Assembly (NCBI RefSeq): GCF_003264115.1
Contig: NZ_CP021912.1
Span: 1,471,001-1,535,000, forward strand
DNA length: 64,000 nt
From: Erythrobacter sp. KY5
GTDB taxonomy: Bacteria > Pseudomonadota > Alphaproteobacteria > Sphingomonadales > Sphingomonadaceae
Direction of reading: 5' to 3'
Positions within the stretch are counted from its first letter, which is position 1, and every line of letters starts with the position of its first letter. The notes below the pieces were generated by a model. That model searched no databases. It had not been told where the DNA came from and saw only the letters and a list, made by a program, of their open reading frames with translations. Of this stretch, positions 9,704 through 18,913 are shown one piece after another. Position numbers and translations under genes: made by a program.

Positions 9704-10507
9704 CTACTTCTTGACAGGAGGCGTTCCGCGCAGGCGCGAGCGGTGGCTGGAAAGGTCGAACACTTCGCCCGGACCGTTGTCTTCCTGTTGCAGGAGGCCG
9801 AGACGGCGAGCGACCTCGCGATAGGCTTCTTCTTCACCGCCAAGATCGCGGCGGAAGCGGTCCTTGTCGAGCTTTTCGCCGCTCGCCATGTCCCACAAAC
9901 GGCAGCCATCCGGGCTGATTTCATCGGCAAGGATCACGCGGCTGTAATCGCCATCGTAAAGCCGGCCAAACTCCAGTTTGAAGTCGACAAGGCGAATGTC
10001 GATTGCTGCGAACATTCCGCACAGGAAATCGTTGATACGGATCGCCATCGAGGAAATGTCGTGCATCTCCTCGTTCGAAGCCCAGTTGAAACAGGCGATA
10101 TGCTCTTCGGCGACCAGCGGATCGCCCAGCGAATCGTCCTTGTAGTAATACTCGATCAGCGTGTGCGGCAGCGGTTCGCCTTCCTCGATGCCGAGGCGCT
10201 TCGAAATCGAGCCCGCCGCAACATTGCGCAAGACCACTTCGATCGGAATGATCTCGACCTGCCGCACCAATTGTTCGCGCATGTTGAGGCGGCGGATGAA
10301 GTGCGTCGGGATGCCGATATGCGAAAGGCGCGTGAAAACATGCTCGCTGATGCGATTGTTGATCACGCCCTTGCCGTTGATCGTGCCTTTTTTCTCGGCA
10401 TTGAAGGCGGTTGCGTCATCCTTGAAATACTGGATGAGCGTGCCCGGTTCTGGACCCTCATAAAGGATCTTGGCCTTGCCTTCGTAGATTTTGGAGCGGC
10501 GGGACAT
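9704..10507 (-). CDS. purC: SAICAR synthetase (phosphoribosylaminoimidazole-succinocarboxamide synthase)
   Basis: A 267-residue cytoplasmic enzyme that joins CAIR and aspartate with ATP in purine synthesis. It opens with [14 protein letters not shown], and also shows [11 protein letters not shown], the [14 protein letters not shown] segment, and DFKLEFGR, all hallmarks of the family. The frame continues 24 codons upstream, but that extension runs into the tRNA-Phe gene, so the start is [10 protein letters not shown] at 10507. It lies 27 bases downstream of the tRNA and may share its transcript. Confidence 0.97.
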   Translation of the reverse strand: MSRRSKIYEGKAKILYEGPEPGTLIQYFKDDATAFNAEKKGTINGKGVINNRISEHVFTRLSHIGIPTHFIRRLNMREQLVRQVEIIPIEVVLRNVAAGSISKRLGIEEGEPLPHTLIEYYYKDDSLGDPLVAEEHIACFNWASNEEMHDISSMAIRINDFLCGMFAAIDIRLVDFKLEFGRLYDGDYSRVILADEISPDGCRLWDMASGEKLDKDRFRRDLGGEEEAYREVARRLGLLQQEDNGPGEVFDLSSHRSRLRGTPPVKK

Positions 10508-10534
10508 CGACAGAAATTCCCCTTTTGCTGCGAA

Positions 10535-10609
10535 TGGTGCCCGGGGGCGGAATCGAACCACCGACACGCGGATTTTCAATCCGCTGCTCTACCCCTGAGC
10601 TACCCGGGC
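10535..10609 (-). tRNA. tRNA-Phe (GAA)
   Basis: Read on the minus strand the cloverleaf is complete: a 7-bp acceptor stem GCCCGGG/CCCGGGC, D stem GCTC/GAGC, anticodon stem GCGGA/TCCGC with loop TTGAAAA (anticodon GAA), variable GTGTC, T stem GGTGG/CCGCC with loop TTCGATT, discriminator A, and an encoded CCA (10535-10537). It is immediately upstream of purC in the same direction. Confidence 0.98.
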
Positions 10610-10732
10610 ATTCGCTGCGGCGACGAGGACGTTAGCGCATTTACGCTGCCCCGGCGAGCCAATGAGAGCGGCGCTATGGCGAAGCTGGCGGACCTTGGCA
10701 AGAGGGAAAAGGGAGCTAGTCGCCCCTTTTTC

Positions 10733-10954
10733 CTAATCCTGTGTATCCCAGTCACGTGATGCGGCGGTTTCCGGATCGACCGGCTCGCCGGGAACCGAAT
10801 ATCCATCGCCAAACCAACGCGCGAGATCGCGATCCTTGCAGCGCTCTGAGCAGAAGGGCGTGAACGGATTCTCCTGTGCGCTACCGCTTTGCTGCTTGAG
10901 CGCGTGGTCGCGCGGTTTCTTGCAGATCGGGCAGGGCTTGCTGGTTCTCGTCAT
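10733..10954 (-). CDS. yacG: Zinc-binding protein YacG (DNA gyrase inhibitor family)
   Basis: A 73-residue protein with the four-cysteine zinc knuckle of YacG: CPIC (Cys8, Cys11) and CSERC (Cys35, Cys39), followed by the [16 protein letters not shown] tail. In E. coli the homologue binds the GyrB C-terminal region and inhibits gyrase. The start at 10954 overlaps the upstream RNase stop as ATGA, so it is the last gene of the infA-maf-RNase-yacG operon. The much longer open frame upstream is a shadow of the RNase gene. Confidence 0.94.
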   Translation of the reverse strand: MTRTSKPCPICKKPRDHALKQQSGSAQENPFTPFCSERCKDRDLARWFGDGYSVPGEPVDPETAASRDWDTQD

Positions 10955-11952
10955 GTGCTGACGACTTGGGCATGAGGCGCTTCGAGCGCAAGGCCGGGAT
11001 CGGTCTCGATCTGCAAGGGGCGGCCTGTGCGGCGCTCCACGTCTGTGATCCAGTCGTCCTTGATCTTGGCCTTGAGCGCAGGGTGGATGCGCAGCAATGT
11101 GATACCCGCGCCCGTGGCGCGTTCTGCCACGCGTATCGCATAACGCGCGCATAAGGCGGTGCGCGACGCCGCGAAACGGTGGAGGAGCGAGGGACCTTCA
11201 AGCCGCGCGACGATCTGCACGAAGCCAAATCCGTTCATAGAGGTGCGCTCATGCGACCAGTTGGCGAGCGCTTGTTCGAGCGCTTCGTCAACCGCACGGC
11301 GATCCGCTTTCGCCTCCAGAGTGGGAAAGTCGATGCCGATATTCCCGCCAATATCGAACCAGCGCAGCGCCTTGGCGATGGCTGGCACAGCGGCGAGCGC
11401 AAGGTCGCGGGGTGCAAGGTCGCCATCGATGTCGATGACCGTCATGGCCGGGGTCACGCTGCACAGGATTTCACCGCCTGTAAATGCGATTGTGCCCGAA
11501 GATGCCGAGTGCCACACCTCTTCCCAGTCGCCCATCTCGAACTGGCTTACGCTGTCGCCGAGGACGAAGAGGTCCTTGGTCCGCGGTTCCTCCGCAGCGG
11601 TTTGTGCATCGTCAAAGGGCTGGCTGCCGACCATGAAGCAGCGACCCTGCGCGCGCTTGAGCCGACCGCGTTCCGCGATGGGAGCGCGGGTGATGCGTAC
11701 TCCGATCTGAACGCCCTCGGTCGCTTCGGGCGGCAACTGGTCGACCAGCACTTCCTGCCCGGTTTCGAGCGTTGCGGTGCCTCGCTTTCTGCCTGCCGCC
11801 TTGGAAGTCAGCTTTGCGAAAAGCCTGTTGCCGGCGCTGATTTCGCCCGGCCATCTCAGCTTGGCTGCGACGATCTCGCCATTCTCGATCAGCAGCGCAC
11901 GGGTTTCGCCGATCCCGTGCTCCACAAGCCAATTGGTCCCGGTATCAACCAA
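10951..11952 (-). CDS. Ribonuclease E/G family protein, short form
   Basis: A 333-residue member of the RNase E/G family, much shorter than RNase E or RNase G. The catalytic aspartate pair typical of the family is visible in TVIDIDGD and GIDFPTLE. The N-terminal region ([18 protein letters not shown]) resembles the degenerate S1-like start of these short proteins, and the C-terminal zinc-link and scaffold parts of RNase E are missing. The start is probably the TTG at 11952, overlapping the maf stop by 8 bases; no in-frame ATG exists before the conserved region. It is co-transcribed with infA and maf. A second, full-length RNase E presumably exists elsewhere. Confidence 0.87.
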   Translation of the reverse strand: MVDTGTNWLVEHGIGETRALLIENGEIVAAKLRWPGEISAGNRLFAKLTSKAAGRKRGTATLETGQEVLVDQLPPEATEGVQIGVRITRAPIAERGRLKRAQGRCFMVGSQPFDDAQTAAEEPRTKDLFVLGDSVSQFEMGDWEEVWHSASSGTIAFTGGEILCSVTPAMTVIDIDGDLAPRDLALAAVPAIAKALRWFDIGGNIGIDFPTLEAKADRRAVDEALEQALANWSHERTSMNGFGFVQIVARLEGPSLLHRFAASRTALCARYAIRVAERATGAGITLLRIHPALKAKIKDDWITDVERRTGRPLQIETDPGLALEAPHAQVVST

Positions 11953-12517
11953 TCTGGAAACCCGCCGCTTTCAGCAGCGCCCGTGTTTCATAAAGCGGCA
12001 GGCCCATCACGCCCGAATGGCTCCCGCGCATCCACTGGATCAGCGCCTCGGCCTGACCCTGGATCGCGTAGCCGCCTGCCTTGCCGCGCCATTCGCCGCT
12101 GGCAATATAGCTCGCGATTTCCTCGTCGGAGAGGTTCTTGAAGCGAACGATATTCTCATTCAGCCGTTCGCGCAGCGACCCGTCGGGTGAGCGAAGGACC
12201 ACGCTGGAAAGCACCACGTGCCGCCTGCCTGAAAGCAGCTTCAGGCAATCGCGCGCTTCGCCTTCGTCCTCGGTCTTGGGGAGGATGCGGCGCCCTGCGG
12301 CGACCACGGTATCGCCAGCCAGAACATGTCCCTGTGCCGCCACGGCAAACGCCTTTTCGCGGCCCATGCGAAGCGCATAGTCGCGTGGCCGCTCATTCTT
12401 CAGCGGCGTCTCGTCGATATCGGCAGGTGTGACCGCATCGGGCGTCACGCCCAGACGCGCCAGAAGGTCGCGCCGTCGCGGCGAGGCCGATGCGAGAGTG
12501 AGGTGGAGCGCGCCCAT
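11945..12517 (-). CDS. maf: Maf-family nucleoside triphosphate pyrophosphatase
   Basis: A 190-residue house-cleaning enzyme that hydrolyses non-canonical or modified nucleoside triphosphates to monophosphates. It begins with LTLASASPRRRDLL, followed by AGDTVV with the catalytic acidic residue, and GEWRGKAGGYAIQG, all Maf signatures. It is 12 bases downstream of infA and overlaps the RNase gene, in the order infA-maf-rng-yacG that is common in alphaproteobacteria. YhdE-type and YceF-type specificity cannot be told apart safely by eye. Confidence 0.95.
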   Translation of the reverse strand: MGALHLTLASASPRRRDLLARLGVTPDAVTPADIDETPLKNERPRDYALRMGREKAFAVAAQGHVLAGDTVVAAGRRILPKTEDEGEARDCLKLLSGRRHVVLSSVVLRSPDGSLRERLNENIVRFKNLSDEEIASYIASGEWRGKAGGYAIQGQAEALIQWMRGSHSGVMGLPLYETRALLKAAGFQIG

Positions 12518-12529
12518 CAGCGCGGCCGC

Positions 12530-12775
12530 TTACTGAGGTCCGGGACCGCCGCGGCCCGGCATGAAGCGATAGGTGATGCGCGCCTTGGTGAGGTCATACG
12601 GCGTCAGTTCGCAAAGCACTTCGTCACCCACAAGCACGCGGATGCGGTTCTTGCGCATCTTGCCCGCCGTGTGACCCAGCACTTCATGGCCGTTTTCAAG
12701 CTCTACCCGGAACATCGCATTGGGCAGCAGCTCGACGACGCGCCCGCGCATTTCGAGAAGTTCTTCCTTGGCCAT
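12530..12775 (-). CDS. infA: Translation initiation factor IF-1
   Basis: An 81-residue S1-fold protein that occupies the ribosomal A site during initiation. [36 protein letters not shown] and [11 protein letters not shown] are textbook IF-1. The family is usually about 72 residues; this one has an extra Gly/Pro-rich tail, [11 protein letters not shown]. The long in-frame extension upstream has no similarity to IF-1, so I start at the ATG at 12775. First gene of the operon with maf, the RNase and yacG. Confidence 0.98.
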   Translation of the reverse strand: MAKEELLEMRGRVVELLPNAMFRVELENGHEVLGHTAGKMRKNRIRVLVGDEVLCELTPYDLTKARITYRFMPGRGGPGPQ

Positions 12776-13019
12776 GTAATTCCTTGCGTTTCTGATTGTC
12801 GGCGAAAGGTCGTTCGCCGTGCAGTTGGTCGTTCTGCGCGGGCCATTTAGCGATGGAAGCACGAAAAGGGAAGAGCGAGGCGTTACCGGGCGGTCACACG
12901 CGCGCGGGCGCACGGGGCGGTTTGTTGCATCCAGACGGACCTTTCTTGCGTTGCTCGCGTTGCACTTTGATACAATTCAGCCGCTTGCCGCTCGCAAGAA
13001 TCCGCTCAAAAGGGCCTCG

Positions 13020-16000
13020 ATGATCCTCACTCCCCTATCCCGCACCGCCCTTCTGGCGGGGGTAAGCTCTGTAGCATTTGCAGCCGCCCCGCTTTCGGCT
13101 CAGGACACGAGTACCGAAGAGCAGGCCCCTTCCGCTGAGGAGCAAGCGGGCTCACCCGATCAACGCGAACGTCAATCGGGTGAGGAGTTTGGTACCGGAT
13201 CGGGCGAGATCATCGTCTCCGGCAACCGCCTTCGTGGACAGCTTGACGTCGAACAGGCGCCGCTGCTTGAGCTTGATACCGAGGCCATTGCTGCCGAGGG
13301 CGTGACCTCGATTGCCGACCTCATCACGCAGATCACCAACCAGACCGGTTCGGCGCGTGGCAGAGGCGATGGCGGTCGGCCCGTCATTCTCATCAACGGT
13401 ATCCGCGTCGGCTCTTTTCGCGAGTTTGCAAACTATCCTCCCGAGGCGCTTGAGCGGGTCGAGGTCTTCCCCGAAGAGACCGCACAGCGTTTTGGTTTTC
13501 CGCCTGATCGCCGGGTTATCAACCTGATCCTCAAGGACAATTACCGAAACGCAGAGGTGGAGTTCGAATTCGAAGGCCCCACGCGCGGCGGATATTACCA
13601 GCGCGAGCAGGAGCTGGGTTTCCTCCAGATCGCCGATGGCGCGCGGATCAATTTCAACTTTGAGGCATCGGACAATTCGCTCCTGACCGAAGACGAGCGG
13701 GACATCATCCAGACGCCGGGTTCGACGTCCGACGTGGCGGGCGATCCCGATCAGGCCGAATTTCGCAGCCTCGTCGCCGATGCGCGCGGGCTTCAGGCCA
13801 ATGTCAGCTATGCCAAAGCGCTGATCGACAGCGGTATCTCGCTTTCGGCCAACGCAAATTACAACCGCAGCGATCGCCGCTCTTTGCGCGGTCTGAACAC
13901 GGTTACGCTGACCGATGCGGACGGTAACAGCGCGCTGCGCACCTTCGGAGCGGAAAACCCGCTCGAACAGATCACGTCGAGCGACAGCGCCTCGATTTCC
14001 GGCTCGCTCAACAAACCTGTTCGCGCTTTTCAGCTGACCACCACTTTCGATGCAAACCTTTCGGAAACGACGCAGGACATCGATCAACGCTTCGATGTTT
14101 CTGGGCTTCAGGCCGACGCGCTTGCCGGGACTCTGGCACTCGACGGCGCTTTGCCGACGAGCGCCGATGCCGGGTTCGACACTGCATTCACACGCTCTAT
14201 CTCGGGCGAGACGCTGACGACCCTGCGCGGTCCCATCGCCAACTTGCCGGGCGGAGAGCTTCTGGCGACATTCGATGGGGGAGGGAACTGGCAAAGGATC
14301 GAAAGCGAAGACACGCGCTCGCTGAACGATATCGGCCTGACCCGCCGCGTGCTCACAACCGGTGCCAATTTCGTGGTTCCGATCACGAGCCGCCGGAACG
14401 GGTTCGCGGATGCACTTGGTAGCTTTACCCTGAACGCGCAGATCGGGATCGACGATATCTCCGATTTCGGCACGTTGGGAGATTACACTCTCGGCCTGAC
14501 CTGGGCGCCGTTCGACAATCTCGACCTTTCCGCGACCTATATTGTGCGCGAAGTCGCACCGGGTCTGGGCGCGCTGGGTAATCCTCAGGTCGTCAACCTG
14601 AATACGCCCGTCTTCGATTTCACCAATGGCGAAACCGTGCTTGCGACCGTCATCACGGGCGGCAACCCGGACTTGCTCGCCGAAACACAGCGTGACTGGA
14701 AGTTCGCGGCCAACTGGGAGCTTCCATTCTGGTCAGGCACGCGCTTTACGGTTGAATACATTCGCAACCGTTCGGATGACGTGATCGCAGGCTTCCCGCA
14801 GATCACGCCTGAGATAGAGGCGGCGTTTCCGGGCCGCGTCATCCGCGATGGCGGTGGGCAGATTGTTTCGGTCGACCGCCGTGCGGTAACCTTTGCCGAG
14901 ACGCGCGCGGATCGCTTGCAATTCAGCCTGTTTTTCCGGGGTAGCATAGGCGCTGGTGAGCAGCGCGGTGGGCCTCCCGGTGGTGGAGGCGGACCGCAGC
15001 GTGGGCGTCCGCCGCAGGCTTCGGGTTTAGGCTCCGGCGGACCGCCCCAAGGCGCTCGCGGTCCCGGTAATGGTGGCGGACCGCCCAGCGCGGAGCAGCG
15101 CGAGGCCTTCATGCAATTCCGGGAACGGATCTGCGCCGATGATGGTCTCGAAGTGCTGACCCGGCTTGCCGATGCTGTTGCCAATGGGGAGGACCCTTCC
15201 ACGATCGTTCCCGGTTTCGATGCACAGCGTTTTGCGCGCCTGCTCGACCGTGTGCGCGGCGAAGACGGCGAGATCGATCCTGAGCGACTTGCGCAGGCCC
15301 GCACCCGGATTTGCAGTTTCGACCCGGCGAGCATGGGGCCAGGGGCAAGCAGCGGGAGCGGCGAGGGCGGATCTCCGGGCGCGCCGGGTGGTGGACGCCG
15401 CGAAGGCTTTGCTGCCTTCCGCGCGATCGCCTGTGCGCAAGATGGTGCCGAACGGATCAAGGACCTGATCGCCCGCATTGACGCAGGCGAGGACGTCTCG
15501 GATGAGCTACCCGGTTTCGATCCGGCCATGGCAGGGCCGATGCTCGACCGGTTGCGCGATGAAGATGGGAACATCTCCGACGAACGCATTGCGCAGCTTC
15601 GCGGTCGTTTTTGCCAGGGCGGTGAAGGCGGACAAGGAGGCGGTCAGGGCGCGAGTGCAGGAGGCGGCGGTCCTCCGGGCGGCTTCAATCCGCTTGCGCG
15701 CCGCAGTTTCCAGGGTTTCCGCTATTTTGTGTCGCTCAACCACACGATTGAGCTGGAAAACGAGATCCTGATCGCGCCGGGCCTTGCGCCGCTGGATCAG
15801 CTCGATGGTCAGGGAACGGGCGCGTTTGGACTACCGCGTCATTCATCGCGGCTTGAGGCGGGCATCTTCGGCTCTGGCGTAGGGATGCGGCTCTCGGGGC
15901 GTTACACCGGATCAACCCGGCTTGACGGTACGGGCCAGCCGGGGTCGGCCGACCTGTTCTTCGGCGATCTCGCAACCTTCGACCTGCGCGTTTTTGCGAA

Positions 16001-16190
16001 TATCGACGAGGTGTTCAAAAGCGAAAGTGAGGTGCTGAAGAACCTGCGCATATCCCTGCGCGCCGACAACGTCTTCGATGCTCAGCGGCAGGTGATCGAC
16101 AGCAACGGCGAGACGCCGATCAACTTCCAACCCTTCCTGATCGACCCTGTGGGCCGATTTGTCGGCGTCGACATCCGAAAGCTGTTTTAA
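13020..16190 (+). CDS. TonB-dependent receptor-like outer-membrane protein with inserted repeat domains
   Basis: A 1056-residue outer-membrane protein. The ATG at 13020 begins a clear signal peptide ending in AAPLSAQ; the frame upstream lacks a sensible start. A plug domain follows (GRPVILINGIRVGSFREF, ALERVEVFPEETAQRFGFP), then a beta-barrel ending VDIRKLF. Between about residues 640 and 900, a large Gly/Pro-rich segment interrupts the barrel and carries two 71-residue repeats (695-765 and 795-865), each with a Cys near the start and one at the end. The barrel resumes with FRYFVSLNHTIELENEI. The plug lacks the canonical VLRGPQG motif, so this is a divergent receptor family seen in sphingomonads. 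Ligand unknown; the gene stands alone. Confidence 0.88.
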   Translation: MILTPLSRTALLAGVSSVAFAAAPLSAQDTSTEEQAPSAEEQAGSPDQRERQSGEEFGTGSGEIIVSGNRLRGQLDVEQAPLLELDTEAIAAEGVTSIADLITQITNQTGSARGRGDGGRPVILINGIRVGSFREFANYPPEALERVEVFPEETAQRFGFPPDRRVINLILKDNYRNAEVEFEFEGPTRGGYYQREQELGFLQIADGARINFNFEASDNSLLTEDERDIIQTPGSTSDVAGDPDQAEFRSLVADARGLQANVSYAKALIDSGISLSANANYNRSDRRSLRGLNTVTLTDADGNSALRTFGAENPLEQITSSDSASISGSLNKPVRAFQLTTTFDANLSETTQDIDQRFDVSGLQADALAGTLALDGALPTSADAGFDTAFTRSISGETLTTLRGPIANLPGGELLATFDGGGNWQRIESEDTRSLNDIGLTRRVLTTGANFVVPITSRRNGFADALGSFTLNAQIGIDDISDFGTLGDYTLGLTWAPFDNLDLSATYIVREVAPGLGALGNPQVVNLNTPVFDFTNGETVLATVITGGNPDLLAETQRDWKFAANWELPFWSGTRFTVEYIRNRSDDVIAGFPQITPEIEAAFPGRVIRDGGGQIVSVDRRAVTFAETRADRLQFSLFFRGSIGAGEQRGGPPGGGGGPQRGRPPQASGLGSGGPPQGARGPGNGGGPPSAEQREAFMQFRERICADDGLEVLTRLADAVANGEDPSTIVPGFDAQRFARLLDRVRGEDGEIDPERLAQARTRICSFDPASMGPGASSGSGEGGSPGAPGGGRREGFAAFRAIACAQDGAERIKDLIARIDAGEDVSDELPGFDPAMAGPMLDRLRDEDGNISDERIAQLRGRFCQGGEGGQGGGQGASAGGGGPPGGFNPLARRSFQGFRYFVSLNHTIELENEILIAPGLAPLDQLDGQGTGAFGLPRHSSRLEAGIFGSGVGMRLSGRYTGSTRLDGTGQPGSADLFFGDLATFDLRVFANIDEVFKSESEVLKNLRISLRADNVFDAQRQVIDSNGETPINFQPFLIDPVGRFVGVDIRKLF
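15102..15314 (+). repeat. Repeat 1 of a 71-residue duplicated domain inside the receptor gene
   Basis: Encodes residues 695-765 of the receptor. It matches the copy at 15402-15614 over its full 71 residues without gaps, with about 33 identical positions counted by eye. Shared landmarks are F-x2-F-R, Cys at position 11, ANGED/DAGED, PGFD, LLDR/MLDR, EDG-x-I, ER-x-AQ and a closing Cys at position 71. Confidence 0.85.
15402..15614 (+). repeat. Repeat 2 of a 71-residue duplicated domain inside the receptor gene
   Basis: Encodes residues 795-865. It is separated from repeat 1 by a Gly/Ser/Pro-rich linker and followed by another Gly-rich linker (GGEGGQGGGQGASAGGGG) before the barrel resumes. Cysteines stand at positions 11 and 71, as in repeat 1, so each copy could close its own disulphide. 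Confidence 0.85.
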
Positions 16191-16215
16191 TCCCGAAGCG
16201 AAGCGAGCCTCGCGC

Positions 16216-17028
16216 TTAGTTCACGCTCAGCTTCGGGAACAGCCAGCGCTGGAAAAGCGAGGGCGAAAAGGGCTGCCATCCGCCTTCATTTTGCGAGAGC
16301 CGGTCCGCCAGCGCGACCATCACCGACGGGTTCACTCCAAGGCCGAGATGGCTTGCGTGGACCACGATGTTCTCACTCGGGTGATCGCCTTCTTCCTGCA
16401 CGCTCGCGCGCCAGTGGACCACGCCATCGGTCTTGGTCAGGATCGAAGTCGTCGGGACAGGCGGGGCGATGTGAAGCTCGTCGAACTTGCCTCTCTGGAT
16501 GACCTTGGGCTGCGTCCCGTTAAGCAGTTCGAACAGCCGCTTGGCCGAAGAATGGCCGCGATCGTTGGAAAGCGGGCTGCCGAGGCTCGCGACGAGGCGC
16601 ACCTTTTCGGGATGAAGCTTGGCAAGTTCACGCGCAAGCACACCGCCGAGGCTCCACCCGATCAGCGACACCTTGCGACCTGAAGTCTTGAAGAGCCGCG
16701 TCAGCTGGTTCTCCATCTTCATGACCGTCGCTTCGTTGACGCGCACGTTGCGGCCCGATTCCCACCCATGTGCATCGTAATTGAGATCGGTGAACAGGCG
16801 GCGCATCGGCACGGTCGAACGGTTCGAGGCCATGAAGCCGGGCAGGAACATCACTGAATGCCCATCGCCGCGTGGCAGCATCCGCATGGCGGGGAGCGCG
16901 GCATAGAAGGCGGCGAATTCGCCCATCGCGCGCCCTTCGGTCAGGGTCCAGAGCCGGTTGGGCGGCTGCGCTGTCCGTAGCTGCGGAGCTCCGGCAAACC
17001 CGGATTGGCTGGGGGCGATGCTCGCCAT
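16216..17028 (-). CDS. Alpha/beta hydrolase (lipase-like)
   Basis: A 270-residue serine hydrolase without a signal peptide. The nucleophile elbow is GWSLGG (Ser126), with the acid likely Asp201 in TKTDGVVHW and the His227 in HASHLGLG, giving a complete triad. The fold and the HGWESGRNV segment resemble PGAP1-like/class 2 lipases that act on acyl esters. It lies 86 bases downstream of the wax ester synthase gene on the same strand, so a role in storage-lipid turnover is plausible but inferred from context only. Confidence 0.85.
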   Translation of the reverse strand: MASIAPSQSGFAGAPQLRTAQPPNRLWTLTEGRAMGEFAAFYAALPAMRMLPRGDGHSVMFLPGFMASNRSTVPMRRLFTDLNYDAHGWESGRNVRVNEATVMKMENQLTRLFKTSGRKVSLIGWSLGGVLARELAKLHPEKVRLVASLGSPLSNDRGHSSAKRLFELLNGTQPKVIQRGKFDELHIAPPVPTTSILTKTDGVVHWRASVQEEGDHPSENIVVHASHLGLGVNPSVMVALADRLSQNEGGWQPFSPSLFQRWLFPKLSVN

Positions 17029-17114
17029 ATGTTTTCTCCTGCTTGTGCGCCCGTTATGGTCTTATGCGGTACGCACTTGTTATTGTTATGATCCCGCGAA
17101 AACTTGGGTAGTCT

Positions 17115-18725
17115 CTATTTGGCCGGTTTGCTCTCGATCTTCTTTGTCGTGGGCTTGGGTTTGCGCTTCGCCGTCTTGGCGGTCGAAGTGGTTGCCGCCT
17201 TTTTGGCTGGCGCCTTCTTCGCCGGGGCGGCGCGCGTTGTCTTCTTGGCTGCGGGCTTTGCTGCCGTTTTGCGGGCGGGGGCCTTTGCCTTCGGACCCGC
17301 GTCCAGCGCCTTTGCCGCGGCCAGCATCTCATCGAAGCTGTCCTGAATGCACTGCGAGTAGAATTCCGGATCGGGCAGGATGTCGCGGCAGGCGGTGAAG
17401 CTGATATAGGCCTCATCGACATAGGATTGCACGACATGCGCAAGGCCAAGCCCGTCGGTCAGGCAGATGAGCGAGAGCGCCATGCTCTCCATCCGGGCGC
17501 CGCTCGAATAGATGTGAACGGGCGGACCGGGAACATTCGTGACCACCGTGTTGAACGGCATCGCCACCTTGTGAGCGAGGCTAACCCGGCTGAACAATTG
17601 CGCGCCCAGTGCCATGTAGAGCAGCGGATTGACCTTGCTCACTTCGGTCATGGTGCGCGCGCCCAATGCGTTGGTCATCGCCTTGGAATTGCTGGTCTGC
17701 TTGAAAACGTATTCGAGCCGTTCCTTAGGGTCGGCAATATGCGATCCGAGCGGCGCGATCATGGCTGCGACCTGGTTGCCCATGTCGCCTTTCTCATCGG
17801 TAGAGCGCACCGAAATCGGTGCCATCGCGGTCATTGTCGACTTGGGCAGATCGTTCTTGGCAGTAAGATATTTGTTGAGCGCACCGCCCACGACAGCGAG
17901 CGCAACGTCGTTGACTTTGGCCTCCGGCAGCAGAGCGCGGATCGACTTGAACTCGCCAAGGTCAAAAGTGCGCCCTTCGATTACGCGGTGCGGTGAAATG
18001 CTCTTGTTGAAGCGGGTGCGCGGCGGGACGATGTCGCTCGTCAGCTTGAAATCGCGCGAAACCAAACCCTTGATCGCGCTCGCAACGCCCGGAACCGCCT
18101 GCGCTGCAACCTGGGCCTGCTTGAGCGGGTTGAGCAGCGCGTTGAAATAGCTCTTGCCCAGCAGTTCGACCGGGCCGGGGATTTTTTCCGGCTTCCAGTC
18201 GTCGGGCTTGTTCGGGGGCGTTGTTGTGGGCGTTGTCGTATGCGTTGCCTCCATCAGGTCGATCCCGCTCATCCCGTCGATCGCGGCGTGATGGACCTTT
18301 GTGACGAAAGCGAAGCAACCCTCGGGATAGCCGCGAACATTGTCGAGCCCTTCGACCACGGTAAACTCCCATGGCGGACGGCTGAGATCGAGCGGGCGGG
18401 CGTGGATGCGCGCGGCCTGAATGCACAATTGCCGCCAGTCGCCCGGCTTGGGCAGGGCGACGTGACGGACGTGGTATTCAAGATCGAAATTGGGATCCTC
18501 GACCCAATAGGGATAATCAAGGTCGAACGGCACGCGGACCAGACGCTGGCGCATGGTGGTGGACAGCTGCAGCCGGTTCTCGATGAAATTCAGGATATCC
18601 TTGAAGCGGACAAAGCCGCCGGGCGCGGTTTCCGGATTGTAGATGAGGACGCTGCCGATGTGCATCGGCGAATTCGGTGATTCCATCGCGACGAACGATG
18701 AATCCATGCCCTGCAATTGACGCAA
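17115..18725 (-). CDS. Wax ester synthase / diacylglycerol acyltransferase with Lys/Ala-rich tail
   Basis: A 536-residue member of the bacterial WS/DGAT family, which esterifies acyl-CoA to fatty alcohol or diacylglycerol for storage lipid. The catalytic HHAAIDG (His145, His146, Asp150) is present, as are the N-terminal RQLQGMDSSF and PLDLSRPPWE motifs and the PGP/GPPVHIYSSG region. I keep the TTG start at 18725 because it preserves the conserved RQLxGMD opening; the next ATG would start within it. Residues 479-536 form a tail of about 58 residues made almost only of Lys, Ala, Pro and Thr (AAKK, APAKK repeats), like histone H1 or PhaF-type DNA-binding tails; this is not part of the family core. 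Confidence 0.93.
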   Translation of the reverse strand: MRQLQGMDSSFVAMESPNSPMHIGSVLIYNPETAPGGFVRFKDILNFIENRLQLSTTMRQRLVRVPFDLDYPYWVEDPNFDLEYHVRHVALPKPGDWRQLCIQAARIHARPLDLSRPPWEFTVVEGLDNVRGYPEGCFAFVTKVHHAAIDGMSGIDLMEATHTTTPTTTPPNKPDDWKPEKIPGPVELLGKSYFNALLNPLKQAQVAAQAVPGVASAIKGLVSRDFKLTSDIVPPRTRFNKSISPHRVIEGRTFDLGEFKSIRALLPEAKVNDVALAVVGGALNKYLTAKNDLPKSTMTAMAPISVRSTDEKGDMGNQVAAMIAPLGSHIADPKERLEYVFKQTSNSKAMTNALGARTMTEVSKVNPLLYMALGAQLFSRVSLAHKVAMPFNTVVTNVPGPPVHIYSSGARMESMALSLICLTDGLGLAHVVQSYVDEAYISFTACRDILPDPEFYSQCIQDSFDEMLAAAKALDAGPKAKAPARKTAAKPAAKKTTRAAPAKKAPAKKAATTSTAKTAKRKPKPTTKKIESKPAK

Positions 18726-18913
18726 GCTGCCTCTCCATCTCCTCGCACGAAGTTGGCGAGGGCTGTCCCATCCGGCCCGTTATCGAGCTCTTTGACGATT
18801 GGTAGGCACGTTTCATCTGCGTGACAACCTTACGCGCCCGTGAAGTGGCGCACTTGTCACAATCTGTGAAATTTTATTGCGTTGCTGCTCGATGCCGAAG
18901 TTGACGCCAGCGC

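Noticed and set aside
10508-10579. Upstream extension of purC
   Set aside because: It overlaps the tRNA-Phe gene; the conserved SAICAR synthetase sequence begins at [10 protein letters not shown].
15240-15300. EF-hand calcium loop in the receptor repeats
   Set aside because: The EDG-x-I core is there, but positions 1 and 12 of the loop are not acidic in either copy, so a true EF-hand is not supported.
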